Origin: Prillingera fragicola
Lineage: Eukaryota > Basidiomycota > Tremellomycetes > Trichosporonales > Trichosporonaceae
DNA: 64,000 nt
Reading direction: 5' to 3'
Assembly: GCA_002335605.1 (NCBI GenBank)
Contig: BEDY01000010.1
Span: 248,001 to 312,000, forward strand
The translations under genes were made by a program, and so were the position numbers. Each line of letters opens with the position of its first letter. Positions within the stretch are counted from its first letter, which is position 1. This document shows, in pieces, positions 36,600 through 47,015 of this stretch. The notes beneath the pieces were generated by a model, which made no database searches, had not been told where the DNA came from, and worked only from the letters and a program-made list of their open reading frames with translations.

Positions 36600-39295
36600 A
36601 TGGCAACAACATCCATCGAGCGTGACCCCCCGCTCACCCACCTCCTCAAATCCTACACCTCGTCCCACCCCCTCCGTTCCCCCAGCCCACTACCAGCGGG
36701 CTCACGCGTCGATCCACGCCTGGCCCAGCGCGCAGCACCGACGAGCGCGAGCTCGCCGCTGCTGTGGACTCTGTCCACGTGGATCGCCTTTGTGCAGTTT
36801 GCGTTCGCCAAAGGCTTGCACATTATCTGGAGCTTGATCAAGCATTTGCTGTTTGGGCCGCAGAGGAAGAGTTGGGGATATCGGATGACTTTTGTGAGTT
36901 GGCCACTCCGTTGAGGAACGATGGGAACGCGTCGGTCTTTGTAATGTTCGCCGCCGTGGGCCAGCCTGCTACTCTAGGCCGACGACGTCGACACCAGCTG
37001 ACAGCGCAGATCACAAGCTTTATGCGCAATGTAGCAAACTACACCGACTTTGCCGACATTATGCTCATCCGCCGCCTCGTGTCCATTACCTACTTGATTC
37101 CACTTCCGGCCGACGCGGTCGTCACGCCCATTACCTTTCTCGTGCCCAAGCGGACTGGCCCGGATGCGTGCCGGGGGTTCCTGCAGTGAGTGGCCGTGTG
37201 ACCGAGCAGAGACCAAGCGAGCACGCCGAGGGCAGCAGGGTCGTATTGCTAGGGAGGGCAGACCCGGTCGCCTAGGCGGAGGCCTCGCTTACCGCTGGCC
37301 CGACAGCACACAGACGGCTGACACATCAGCGAATGGGACCTGACTGAAACGGGTACGCGCGAGCTCACGGGCGAGTGGGTCGTGGGCAACGATGTGTGGA
37401 AGCGACTCAAGGCCGAGCGGAGGGCAAAGTGGCACGGCGAGATGCGCAAGCGCGCGCCACCCGGCCCGTCACGGCTGGGGAGGGGCAGTGTCGCCGGGTC
37501 CTCGACGGCCGGGAGCCCAGTGCAGGCGCGGTCGGTGCTGGGTGCGGCGAGTGGGAGTGGGCGGGTGGCGGCCGAGGACCTCGAGCCGGAGACAGAGGAC
37601 GTTGTCGCGTCGCCGACCAACAAGCGTGAACGGGTGATCTACTATGTCCACGGCGGAGCATACTATGTCGGCAACGCGGCCACGCACAGGCTGGTCACTA
37701 TCGGCGTGAGCAAGGCTTGCAACGCCCGTGTGTTTGCAATCACCTACCGCCTCGCACCCGAGTCGGCTTTCCCACTGCCCCTCCACGACGTGCTGCACGG
37801 CTACCTCCGCCTCCTTGCGCCGCCGCTGTCCATCCCACCCGAGAACATTGTGATTGCCGGGGACTCGGCGGGTGGCGGCCTGTCGCTTGCGCTGTGCATG
37901 TACCTCCGCGATAACGGGTATCAGCTCCCCTCGGGACTGGTGCTCATGTCCCCGTGGGTCGACCTGACCATGTCCTGCGGAAGCTGGGACGAGTGCGCCG
38001 ATTCCGACGTCGTGCCATGTCCCGAGACTGACGACCATCTCAACCCCGTGGGATGCTACCTCGGCCCCAAAAATCTCGCAACATACGTCACGCACCCGTA
38101 TGCGTCGCCGCTGTTTGGTGACTTGCGGGATCTCCCACCCATGTTGATCCAGAGTGGCGACTCGGAGGTGCTTCGTGACGAGATTACCTTGCTCGCGCAC
38201 AAGGCGACACTGGCCGGCGTGTCGGTCACGCACGAGCTGTACGAGGACATGGTACATGTGTTCCAGACGTTTACGTGGTTGCCTGCGGCCCAGGCTGCCG
38301 TTGCCAGTGTGGGACGGTGGGTACGCCAGACACTGCCGAGGATAGAGTGGGAGGCGCGCCAGGCCGCCGCAGGTACCCATCTCACCGGCGGTCTCCAGCT
38401 CGAGGGCATGGATGGGTCACCCGCGCCCCCGCCATCGGAAGCGCTGCTCAGCGTCGAGGGCTTCGGCCCAGGCTCGGCTCAACGCACCCCGCGCCTCGGC
38501 ACTCACGCGCCTCGCGCACCGAGCATTGACACTGACTCCCTACCTGCCTCAACACCAAGCGGCACGCCCAGCCGAACACCCAACATTGGCGTCATACCCG
38601 CCTCGACCTCGCCTGGCCAACGTGCCTACTCGTCGCACGCGGCTCTGGAAGCCCTTGCGGCCGAACACCGCCACGGCGACGCCGACGGCGACCACACCCC
38701 AGGTGACCACACTCCGCGCGCCTCAGCGTCCAACACATCTGCCTCGCCCGAGGAGCGTCTTTCCGCCCGCCCCAGGCTTCGCCACGCACACACCAGCGGC
38801 GGCTCCCGCTCACGCAGCACGCACTCGACGCACCTGTCGCCCGTCACGCCGCCGATGACCCCGCTCTCGGCCCCGGGCACGTCTCCGCGGGCCTCGCTGC
38901 GCCGCCGCCGCCAGGCTGCCGCCATGCACATTTCGACCACCACCCCCGGCTCGCCCTCCAACGGCGGCCTGCGCACGGGGAGCAGCACGAGCACGCCCTA
39001 CCCGTCCTCGCCTACGCCGTCCATGCGCAGCTCGCGGAGTACCAAGAGCACATTCGCCACTTTGGGCAGCTACACCCGCCTCCGCGCCGCTCTGCCCGGC
39101 AGCACGTCGCATCCCACCACGCCCTCGGCGCGTGCCCGCTCACAGTCGCACCTTGACATTGCGCAGCTGATGGAGGGATACTTTGAGGGCGGCGCGGCTA
39201 ATGCTACAGTGGTCTATGGTGCTGGGGGAGAGATTCGGAGTGTGGGTGTGCTGGGCGATGAGGACGAGGAGATGGATGAGTGGGAGCAGAGGTAG
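36600..39295 (+). CDS. HSL-family alpha/beta hydrolase with membrane anchor and disordered tail
   Basis: Three exons (36600-36893, 37010-37185, 37330-39295) give 811 residues. A hydrophobic stretch at about 58-85 suggests an N-terminal membrane anchor. The catalytic domain has the oxyanion motif HGGAYYVG (H264), nucleophile GDSAGG (S336), aspartate in SGDSEVLRDE (D434) and histidine in EDMVHVFQ (H466). This is the hormone-sensitive-lipase (abhydrolase_3) arrangement found in fungal steryl-acetate hydrolases such as Say1 and in arylacetamide deacetylases. A likely role is hydrolysis of sterol or lipid esters at the ER, inferred from family. After residue 500 comes a Ser/Pro/Thr/Arg-rich disordered tail of about 300 residues, which is unusual for this family and has many SP/TP sites. 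Downstream is a tRNA gene. Confidence 0.86.
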
Positions 39296-39479
39296 GTTGT
39301 ATCTTTTGTATTATCAAGTTGCATAATGCATTGCCCTGTCTGCTTCTGTGGACTCTGGTTTTATCGCTAATCTAAGTCGAGGAACTACATTGGAGTAGTT
39401 CCACCTACTTTCACATAGCTCTGAGCAGCTGGAAGAACCAGAGCGGCCTCTCAGCCCACCACAGAACGCCAACATCAAC
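39296..39479. other. Spacer between esterase and tRNA gene
   Basis: A 184-nt A/T-richer stretch carries the esterase 3' end and precedes the tRNA-Ile gene. No further feature recognised. Confidence 0.4.
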
Positions 39480-39573
39480 GGCCGCTTAGCTCAGCTGGTT
39501 AGAGCATTGTACTAATACCTCGACGAGTTACTAGCCCATGCAAAGGTCGGCAGTTCGATCCTGTCAGTGGTCA
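39480..39573 (+). tRNA. tRNA-Ile (AAU) with 20-nt intron
   Basis: The acceptor stem GGCCGCT (39480-39486) pairs with AGTGGTC (39566-39572, with G-U pairs), with discriminator A at 39573. The D arm is GCTC...GAGC. The anticodon stem TTGTA (39507-39511) pairs with TGCAA (39539-39543), with anticodon AAT at 39514-39516. A 20-nt intron occupies 39518-39537, one base 3' of the anticodon, the canonical position. The T arm is GGCAG-TTCGATC-CTGTC (39549-39565). The mature length is 74 nt. Internal A and B boxes are intact (TTAGCTCAGCTGG and GTTCGATCC), so it should be transcribed by RNA polymerase III. Confidence 0.93.
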
Positions 39574-39579
39574 TTTTTT
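39574..39579 (+). terminator. RNA polymerase III terminator
   Basis: Six consecutive T residues directly follow the tRNA-Ile discriminator base. This is the standard termination signal for polymerase III. Confidence 0.85.
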
Positions 39580-40131
39580 GCTTCCCGGGGCAGCAGAGGA
39601 GGTCAGAGATGTTGGAGGAGGGGTGGTGAGGGGGTGGCGTCCGGGGAGATGCGAGGGGGTGTGGGTGTGTGGGGTTGGTGGCCTTTAGGTTGCGTTTTGC
39701 TTTTGGCTGTGAGGCTGTTCTTTGGGTTTGAGCTGGATTCTGTATCTAGACTGGAGTTGAGGAGGGAGTGGCTTGAACAATGGCTGCTGAGATGTGGTTA
39801 ACTGAGAGTGGAGATGATGGTGGCTGGTGCCACTCTCTGGCAGCTGGCCACATCCCTCGTCACGGCGTCCCCGGCATTCCATCGTTACGTGCACGCTCTG
39901 TTCCGACATGTCTTGTACCCATCTGTACAATGCTTGTGGCTGCTGTCACGCCTCGGCATGCATGCCCAGTGACAGCCTCGACATGACATGTCCCGCCTAC
40001 AGTGCCTCTGCCGATGCACGGAACCAAATCCACGTGCGGTGGCAACAACACCGCCCCTCCTTGCAGTGAACGACGTATTACCTCGGTCGTCATTACTCTC
40101 TCGCTCTTCTCGTCACCTGTTTCTCACACCA
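39580..40131. other. Intergenic region, about 0.55 kb
   Basis: This lies between the tRNA and the LIM gene. It starts G-rich and becomes C/T-rich towards 40132, consistent with a promoter and leader for the LIM gene. No other feature seen. Confidence 0.45.
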
Positions 40132-41261
40132 ATGCTAGGAGGAACACCCCGCTGCGAACGCTGCGGTGCGGCAGTCTATCACGCCGAGCAGGCAATGGGC
40201 CCCGCGCGCAAGGTCAGTAGCTGTTTGTCTCTGACGTGAGCGCGACTGACTTTGTGGATTCCAGATCTATCACAAGCTCTGCCTCAAATGCGAAGGGTGC
40301 GGCAAGAGGCTCGACTCGGGGTCGCTCGTGCAGCATGATAACATGGTGAGCCGCCGTCACGTACCAGGGTGTGGACTGCTCAGCGTCCAAGTTCACACAC
40401 CGGTCCTCGACCCACGCACTAACACATCCAGCCCTACTGCCAGCGCTGCCACACGCATCAATTCGGCACACGAGGTAAGCCTCCCCCGCTCCTGCCTCAC
40501 TGACGCCAGACCTGCGGCACGCAAACCACCACCCGACGGCCTCCCCCGTCGCCTCACCGGCCCGCGCGCCGCCGCCGCCCGCCCCGCTGCCCCCGGACGT
40601 AGCCCGCGCAGGCGGCACCGGGCCCCCCGTCCCGCGCGCCGTCCCCCCGCCGCAGGAGTACTATACCCCGCCCGACCTGAGCGCAGCAGAGGAGCCCAAG
40701 GACGTGCATTCCCGCGGCGTGACGGCCCCAACGCTGCCCGCGAGGGATATGGACGCCATGATCGCCGCTGGCGCCGGTTCGCGCGCGCCGTTTGGCGTGC
40801 CCGCGTCTGCGTCTGCGTCGTCCGTCACCTCTGAGGGTGTGACAGAGGTGACGCGGCCAAACTTTCGCAACTCGAGGCCCATCCCCGCCGGCATGCCGGC
40901 TGCTGCCTCTTTGGATTCACGCGGCGTGCTGCGGAGGACCGACTCGCCGTCGTCCAAAGTCGGCATGAGGCCCGCGTTTGAGGATCGCTGTGAGGGGTGT
41001 GAGAAGCGGGTCTATGCTGCCGAGCAGGTACAGGCTATTGGGAAGAAGTGAGTCGGCGAGCGCAGCGATACTCCACACGTTCAGGCCCGTCACGGCGTCT
41101 AGGATTTGCTGACGCACAGGTGGCATCGCGGCTGCCTGCGCTGCGCGAGCTGCAAGAGCACCATTGACCCGAGCAAGGTCAGCGACCGCGACGGCGTGCC
41201 GTGGTGCAAAAACTGCTATGCGCGCGAGCATGGGCCGGGCGGGATTGCGGGCAAGCGGTAG
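40132..41261 (+). CDS. Two-LIM-domain protein (CRP-like)
   Basis: Five exons (40132-40212, 40265-40345, 40432-40474, 40510-41047, 41120-41261) encode 294 residues. LIM1 (about 8-65) begins CERCGAAVYHAEQ and continues YHKLCLKCEGCGKRL and PYCQRCH. LIM2 (about 222-275) has CEGCEKRVYAAEQ, WHRGCLRCASCKSTI and PWCKNCY. Both carry the full set of Cys/His zinc ligands. A Pro/Ala-rich linker of about 150 residues separates them. The VYHAEQ/VYAAEQ signature is that of the cysteine-and-glycine-rich protein (CRP/CSRP) group, which binds actin or alpha-actinin in animals. Fungal homologues are implicated in cytoskeleton and polarity. LIM1 is split by three introns, the smallest of 35 nt. The function in this organism is inferred from family only. 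Confidence 0.9.
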
Positions 41262-41855
41262 CCCCGCATGTTGCTGCATGGCCATGGACTGGCGTATGTG
41301 AGAGTTGGGGCAGAGTACAAGGCTGGGAACCGCTGTGCGGTCCTGAGCAGGAGGTATTGTCGAATGTAGCTTACATGCATGCTATGCACTGCGCGCTGGC
41401 CGGCCCACTGAATATGGCGCACGAGACACCTGACGCGGCAGGGCAGGTCGACAACAACTCTGCTCCCAAAAGGTCTCTAGTATGTGCAGCGCTCATTGTG
41501 ACCTTGTTGCTGCTGCGTAAGAAGCCAGCACCCACATAAGCGACCACGCCCGCAATGACACCGGCAGGGGTGCCCACCACCGCTCGCAGGACCATGCCTC
41601 TCCGTCACGTCAATGCCAGCCTCCTCAGCCCCAGCACAACACACCCAAAGCGAACAATTGACGCTGTGCATTCTATGATATGATCTGGGCTGTTATTGTC
41701 GGTTTGTAGGCGGTAGGTTTTGATTAGGGATTATACTGCCTAGAGGCATCGGGCGGGCCCGTGTAGTAGGTTTGTTGGGTACTTCAGACGAGGCATCGAT
41801 GACGCTTCGGTGGAACGCCAGCTCGCGGCGCAGAGCCTTACGGTTCTGCTCGAGC
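41262..41855. other. Intergenic region between convergent genes
   Basis: About 0.6 kb lies between the LIM stop and the MARVEL-protein stop and should contain both 3' UTRs. Short overlapping frames on both strands look like chance. Confidence 0.45.
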
Positions 41856-42565
41856 TTAGACGGCAATACCCTGGTGAATAGAGTCGCCGCGCCTGAACGC
41901 GGACCCGCCGATGAGGAGACACACGATGAGTGCAAATGTCATGAGCACAAAGATGATCCAGCCAAACGCCTCTGCGGCCATGATGTGGTTGCACATCCTG
42001 AACACTGCGTTGCTGCACGTGTGCCCGCCGATCGTGTCGGTCAGCGCTGCCGTGCCGGCCATCCAGAAGAGCCAGCTGTGGCGTCAGTGTGCGTTCGCGC
42101 CTGGGTGGAGTGAGGGGGACATACGTGAGAAAGACCCAGACGGTGTGGCTCAAGATGGACGCGGCCCAGGACGTCGCGGCGGTGAAGTGGATGGCAATGT
42201 AGGCGAGGGTGAAGAAGAATGTCCACCATGCGGCGAAACACAGGAAGCGCAGGCGGTCACGGAACGACGTGTTGGGATAGTCGTTGCCCCTGTACTTTGT
42301 CAGTCTCTAGCCGTGGCAGGGGGGTGGAGCGTCGCCACTCGGTGGTATGGAGCTTACCCGTTGAACTTGGAGACTGTCGTTGTTAGCTTTTGGTTCAAGG
42401 TTGCAAACGCAGCGACTCACCAGTGTAGGACGTGATGCATGCCTCGACAAAGGCAAAGAAACACAGCAGACCCATGACAATGGGCTGGCCGCGGCGAATG
42501 TGCGTCGACTGAAGGTGTCAGTGGGAGCTGTGTGAGCGCTGCAGTCGACGCACAAAGTCTGCCAT
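41856..42565 (-). CDS. MARVEL-type four-TM membrane protein
   Basis: Five exons on the minus strand (42565-42554, 42508-42421, 42373-42358, 42289-42125, 42075-41856) encode 166 residues. Exon 1 is only 12 nt (MADF) and exon 3 is 16 nt. Four hydrophobic segments are evident: IVMGLLCFFAFVEACI, FLCFAAWWTFFFTLAYIAIHF, TVWVFLTWLFWMAGTAAL and AEAFGWIIFVLMTFALIVCLLIG. The second and third are separated by a short loop, and two cysteines sit before the last TM (HTCSNAVFRMCNH). This is the layout of fungal MARVEL-domain proteins, which localise to plasma membrane or vesicles and act in membrane organisation. The identification rests on topology and general resemblance. Introns are 45-68 nt. Confidence 0.8.
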
Positions 42566-42935
42566 TGTGGATTGATGCGAGTGTAGTGTGGATGCTAGAG
42601 TATGAAGCAGTAGTGAAGAGCAAGAGTAAGAATGCGAATGAACAAGCTGATGGAGCAGAGTACAACACCAACAATGCCCGGCCTGCGTCGTCGCCCAACA
42701 TCACTCCACCACCCACACCACCACACCGACGACGCCACCCACTCGGCCGCAACTTTTTCTCCGCCTGGCAGGCTGACGTCACTCGGACCCTCACCTCCGG
42801 CCTCCGAGCCCCGACGCCGAGTACCACGCAGCCTAACGTCGTCGTCCACTTGTACAATGAATGACATAACCACCCGCGTCTATGCACATCTTCTGGCCTA
42901 GCTGTGCTCCTCGTACTCTCTGCCCCGCTAAACGA
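42566..42935. other. Intergenic region upstream of MARVEL gene
   Basis: About 370 nt between the MARVEL-protein start and the proteasome alpha4 stop, both minus strand. It holds the MARVEL promoter and the alpha4 3' UTR. Nothing else recognised. Confidence 0.45.
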
Positions 42936-44187
42936 CTACTGCACCCCGCTACCCTCGCCCGGCGCAGAGGCGCCGCCGGTCTCACCCGCCGTAGGTGTCT
43001 GGGTGCCTGTGACGGCCCCAGAGAGGTTGCTCGCAAACATGGACGCCTGCCCGGCCTGGGTCGCTGCCAGACGCGCCTTTTTGCGTTCTGCCTCTGCCTC
43101 CTTTTCAGTCTCAATGTTGGTCACAATCTTTTCAATCTCAGACTGCTCCAAACTCTGCAAACGGGGGTCAGCGTCGACTGTAACAAGGATGGGGAGCGAC
43201 TCACCCTGACAACGCCGTAGCTCTCCATGACGGAAATCTCAATGTTCTTGGCGCCGGTCTGCACGACCTCGAGCAGCGACTTGATCGCAAGCTTGATGGT
43301 GCTCTCGCGGTCGAGGTTCTCGGTATAGTTCTTCTCGAGGAACTCGCGCACCGTCTTGGACGAGCGGCCAATGGCGCACGCCTTCCAAGCAGAGTAGATT
43401 CCACTGGGCTCGGTCATGAACAGGTGCGGGACAGTGTCGTTGGGGTCAAAGCCCACAATGAGCGTAGAGATACCGAATGGGCGCACACCACCAGACTGGG
43501 TATACCTCTGCTGGATACCCGCAACGTGCTTGGTAATGTACTCGACGGTCACGGGGTCCTCGACGGTGAGACGGTGCGACTGACACTCGACACGCGCCTT
43601 GTCGATAAGGATACGGCCGTCCGCAGTCAGGCCAGCAAAGGCGACACAAATGTGGTCGTCGAGCATGGCGACCTTGCGGACAGTACGGGGGTCCTGGAGC
43701 TGCAGAGTCGACTTCTTCTCAACACCGAGGACGACGCACGACGAGCCACGGACACCAACAGCGGCAGTACCGCGGCGGACGGCCTCGAGGGCGTACTCGA
43801 CCTGGAACAGCTGTGGGGGTTAGGAGGTGGGCATGGTGGGCGGGCTTACATGTCCATCAGGCGAGAAGACGGTAAGAGCTGCAGAGTTAGCACAGTTCGG
43901 CTAGGTTGGAATGCGAATGCCATGTGCCAGGTTGCCAGTCTCGCTGTACCCCATGGTCCAGTGTCCGTTGGACCATTGGACCATGGCAGCAGCCAGCAGC
44001 TCTTAACGAGCCACGGTGAGCAGGATGCAGCGCAGCAGCAACACACAGGCGGCGTAGGCTAACCCCCATCCTATCCACCTGGCAGCATGGCTGTACCTCA
44101 TCCTCCTCGCTGCCAAACGCAAGCCAGCAACCTGCATGAACGGTGACGCAGCGTCATAAACTTACCTCGGTCGTAGGACCTCGACAT
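42936..44187 (-). CDS. PRE6: 20S proteasome subunit alpha4 (Pre6/PSMA7)
   Basis: Four exons on the minus strand (44187-44166, 43878-43850, 43810-43205, 43154-42936) encode 291 residues. The N-terminus [24 protein letters not shown] is the alpha-subunit signature (SYDR, FSPDG, QVEYA). [36 protein letters not shown] and [17 protein letters not shown] match alpha4 in particular. The C-terminus [21 protein letters not shown] is typical of alpha4 but runs about 35 residues longer than in yeast and human, ending Gly/Ala/Ser/Thr-rich. Alpha subunits form the outer rings of the 20S core and gate substrate entry; they are not catalytic. The first intron (287 nt) is long for this window and contains a 10-bp inverted repeat. 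Confidence 0.95.
43951..43986. repeat. Inverted repeat in alpha4 intron 1
   Basis: CCATGGTCCA (43951-43960) and TGGACCATGG (43977-43986) are perfect 10-bp inverted arms with a 16-nt spacer that contains a further partial copy (TTGGACCATT). It lies inside the 287-nt first intron of the proteasome gene and could fold in the pre-mRNA. Confidence 0.7.
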
Positions 44188-44627
44188 GGCGACAAGTGTG
44201 CGGAGTGCGGGTTAGGCGAGAAGACGAGTCGGCTGAGTATGCTCTATGATACGAGAGTGAGCGACAGAGCCGAGGGGGATGAGGACGGGCAAGAGGTATT
44301 TGTTGTTGAATGATATCAATGTCAGTTCGAGTGACGCTGGCGACTGCTGCTGTCCGACGCGCGTCCAGCCCACAGTGCTCGCATGGACGGAAATACAGCC
44401 AGCCACGTGGATGTGGCACTAGAAGGAGTAGGTGGCCATCTCCGTGTGTCCGCCGGTAACAGCCGATCCCCGACCTCTGTACCTCCGCTAGTAGTACAAT
44501 TGTATTGTTGCATCGGCTTCAGACATTGAAGACTCTGCATCCTATCAACATGCAAAAGCTTGTATAAACCAAGCAGGCCACTATCACTCTCATATTCAAC
44601 CTGGACAGCTAGACCCGATGCAGCGCT
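44188..44627. other. Intergenic region upstream of alpha4
   Basis: About 440 nt between the alpha4 start and the RING-protein stop. It should hold the alpha4 promoter. No proteasome-type element (GGTGGCAAA) was noticed by eye. Confidence 0.4.
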
Positions 44628-46696
44628 CTAATCCAGATCGTCGAGACTCTCTTCGTCAGATCCTATGCCCTGCGCGCGGCGCGCGGCACGCTCGCGCTCA
44701 TACTGCTCCTGCTCCCTGCGCATGTGGCGCGCTCGGTAGTCTGCAGGAATGGCCGACGACATGCCCGACGCGGGCACTTCGGGGCTGGCAGAGAGGACGG
44801 GCACGTCAGGATCACCTATCGGGTCGTTCTCGTCGAGGTTCGCGTGTTGGAGATCCTCGGCGACGCGCGCTACGTTGCTGCCAGATGTTTGGGCCACGGG
44901 AGAACTGGACGGTGGGGAGGCTACTATCGGGGTGCGGGTCGATGGTGAAGCCGCCGGCGAGGGAGGGGCGACAGGCCTAAAGTTCAGAGTCGATGGCAAC
45001 CTCGCGGCACTGGCTGCCAGCCTTGCAGCGTCCCGTGCAGCTGGCGGCTGCGGCAGAGGACGTGGTCCCGACGGAGCACGGGCAGGGGCAGGACGAGATG
45101 GACTCGCAGGTGCTGGACTGGAGCGGCCACTAGCCGCGTCGCTAGATGCTGAACTGCCTTGTGCAGTTGACGCTGCAGTGTTGGTCCCATCAACGGCGCC
45201 TCCTTGACCCCAGAGTCGGTTGAGCATGCCCGTCAACATGCCGGTCACGCCTGCGGCTGCTCCTCCTGGGGCAGCTGCCGCAGGAGCTGCTGAGGCCTCA
45301 GCCCTAGCACCTGCATCCGCGTTTCCCTCCGCGGGCACCAGTGAGAAGCGACTGATTGTCAGCGGGCAGTCGGAGTCCACCTACTCACCAAACCGGGCAA
45401 GAGCCGTTGACCTGTAGCCAGGGCACGATGCAATCGGGGTGGAATATATGCTCGCAGGGAACGAGCACCACCACATCACCGACGCCAAAGTCGTCCTTGC
45501 ACACAGGGCAGTCTTTGTACTGGCTCTTCTCCAAGGTCTCTTCGGTAAATGTCATCCGAGGCAGTCCAGCAATGACAGTTTCACTGGCAGGGAGGGGGCC
45601 TTGCGGTCCAGTCGCGTGCATCAGACGCTCAAGAACGTCATTGAACCCCTCTACGTGCTGTCAGCAAGGTGTAACTCGGCAAAGACACCGCACTCACGCT
45701 CGGTCATGACATAGTCGCCCATCTGCCCGCGACCGGGAAAGATGCCCGTGCCCGCGCCCTCCTCCATCACAATCTGCATGATAGCCTGCAGCTGCACAAC
45801 GTTAGCCACCGTCACAGATCTCCACTCACGAGATCTACGCCCTCCAAGCCCTCCCCCGGCTGCCCCTGCCCGGGCTGCCGAGGCGGCGCTCCAAACCCAC
45901 CAATGAACCTGGCACGTCAGCCTAGCCGCACCACGGAACTCGCCAGCAAGACTCACGCATCAAGCCCATCACTCTCACTCCCAGGTGCGCCATTATACCC
46001 ACCCACCCACGGATTGGCCGGCGCGGGTGCCGCCCCACCACCAAACGTCCCAAACGTCACAGAACCAGACCCGCCCCCAAGCGTGAACCTGTACGTGCGC
46101 CCGCTCCCGTCGCCGGCCCCACCAGCTCCCTCGGACCCGTCCGCATGCCCCGTCTGCTGGCCCATGGCGGTGCCGGGCCCCGGCCCGCTGCCGCTGCCGC
46201 CAAAGATGGCACCCATGAGCCCGCCCAGGAGGCCGTCGATGGGAATCGGGCCGCTGCCGCCGCCAGGGCGGTGCTGTGGAAGAGGCGGGGGGTCCATGCC
46301 CGGGCGTGTGGGTGGGTGGGGGAGCTCATAGTCGGGATCCGGATTGATTTCGTCGTCGAGCTGGAGTGTTAGCTGAGGTCTCGGGGGATAGGATGACTGC
46401 GCGGGTCTGGGCGTTGGAGCTCGCAGACAATGGGCTGGGTGTGTGCTGCTGTTGGTCGACGACGACTTACTATTTCGATGAACTCCGAGTTGCAGGATGC
46501 ACAGTGGGCTACACCTGCGACCTTGGCATGTTAGTCGTGCTTCCATGTGAGCAGCAGACACCTACCGTAATGGGACGCATCTCGGCACCGCACTGCGAGG
46601 TGTCAGCAATCATGACCGCTCCGACACTGGCCAGCCTGCTCGCACGATGACGCGTACCTGGTGGCACAGCCAGAACGGGCTGGGGTCTGGAGGCAT
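44628..46696 (-). CDS. RING-H2 E3 ubiquitin ligase, RNF126/RNF115-like
   Basis: Eight exons on the minus strand (46696-46658, 46592-46566, 46521-46471, 46360-45957, 45908-45830, 45791-45698, 45650-45389, 45351-44628) encode about 559 residues. The N-terminus has a four-Cys zinc ribbon (C11, C14, C29, C32: WLCHQC...HCASC) assembled from three tiny exons, followed by FIEI. A Gly/Pro-rich linker comes next, then the RING-H2 near 275-320 (CPVCKDDF, CEHIFHPDCI, PWL, CPVCR, the last cysteine formed across an intron). This zinc ribbon plus RING layout is that of human RNF126/RNF115 (BCA2), E3 ligases acting in protein quality control and receptor sorting. The C-terminal 230 residues are Ala/Ser/Pro-rich and end in an acidic SDEESLDDLD. 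A cytosolic ligase is expected. Confidence 0.9.
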
Positions 46697-47015
46697 TGTG
46701 TCGCTAGCTGAATGAAGGGTATGGACGCTATGTTATGGCGTGTGGGGTGTATCTAGTACCGCATGCTTTTGTAAAGAGAGGAGAACGGTAGAGAACGCGG
46801 TTGGATGGATGACATTGACAACCAGCTGGCACTCAAGCAGGGGGGTATGACGTGCCTGAGTGGCAACACCAACAGTGTGGCAGGAGGTTGCTCTTTCCAT
46901 GCTCGTTCAACGTTCCACGCTCACTGTCACTGCAATGCGGTAGAGGCCACTGACAGGTGAACTGCAGCACCCATACAATACCTACACAGTCTGTACATAT
47001 CTACAACGCTTACAA
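46697..47015. other. Intergenic region upstream of RING gene
   Basis: About 320 nt between the RING gene start and the UPF0696 gene stop, both minus strand. It probably contains the RING promoter. Nothing else recognised. Confidence 0.4.
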
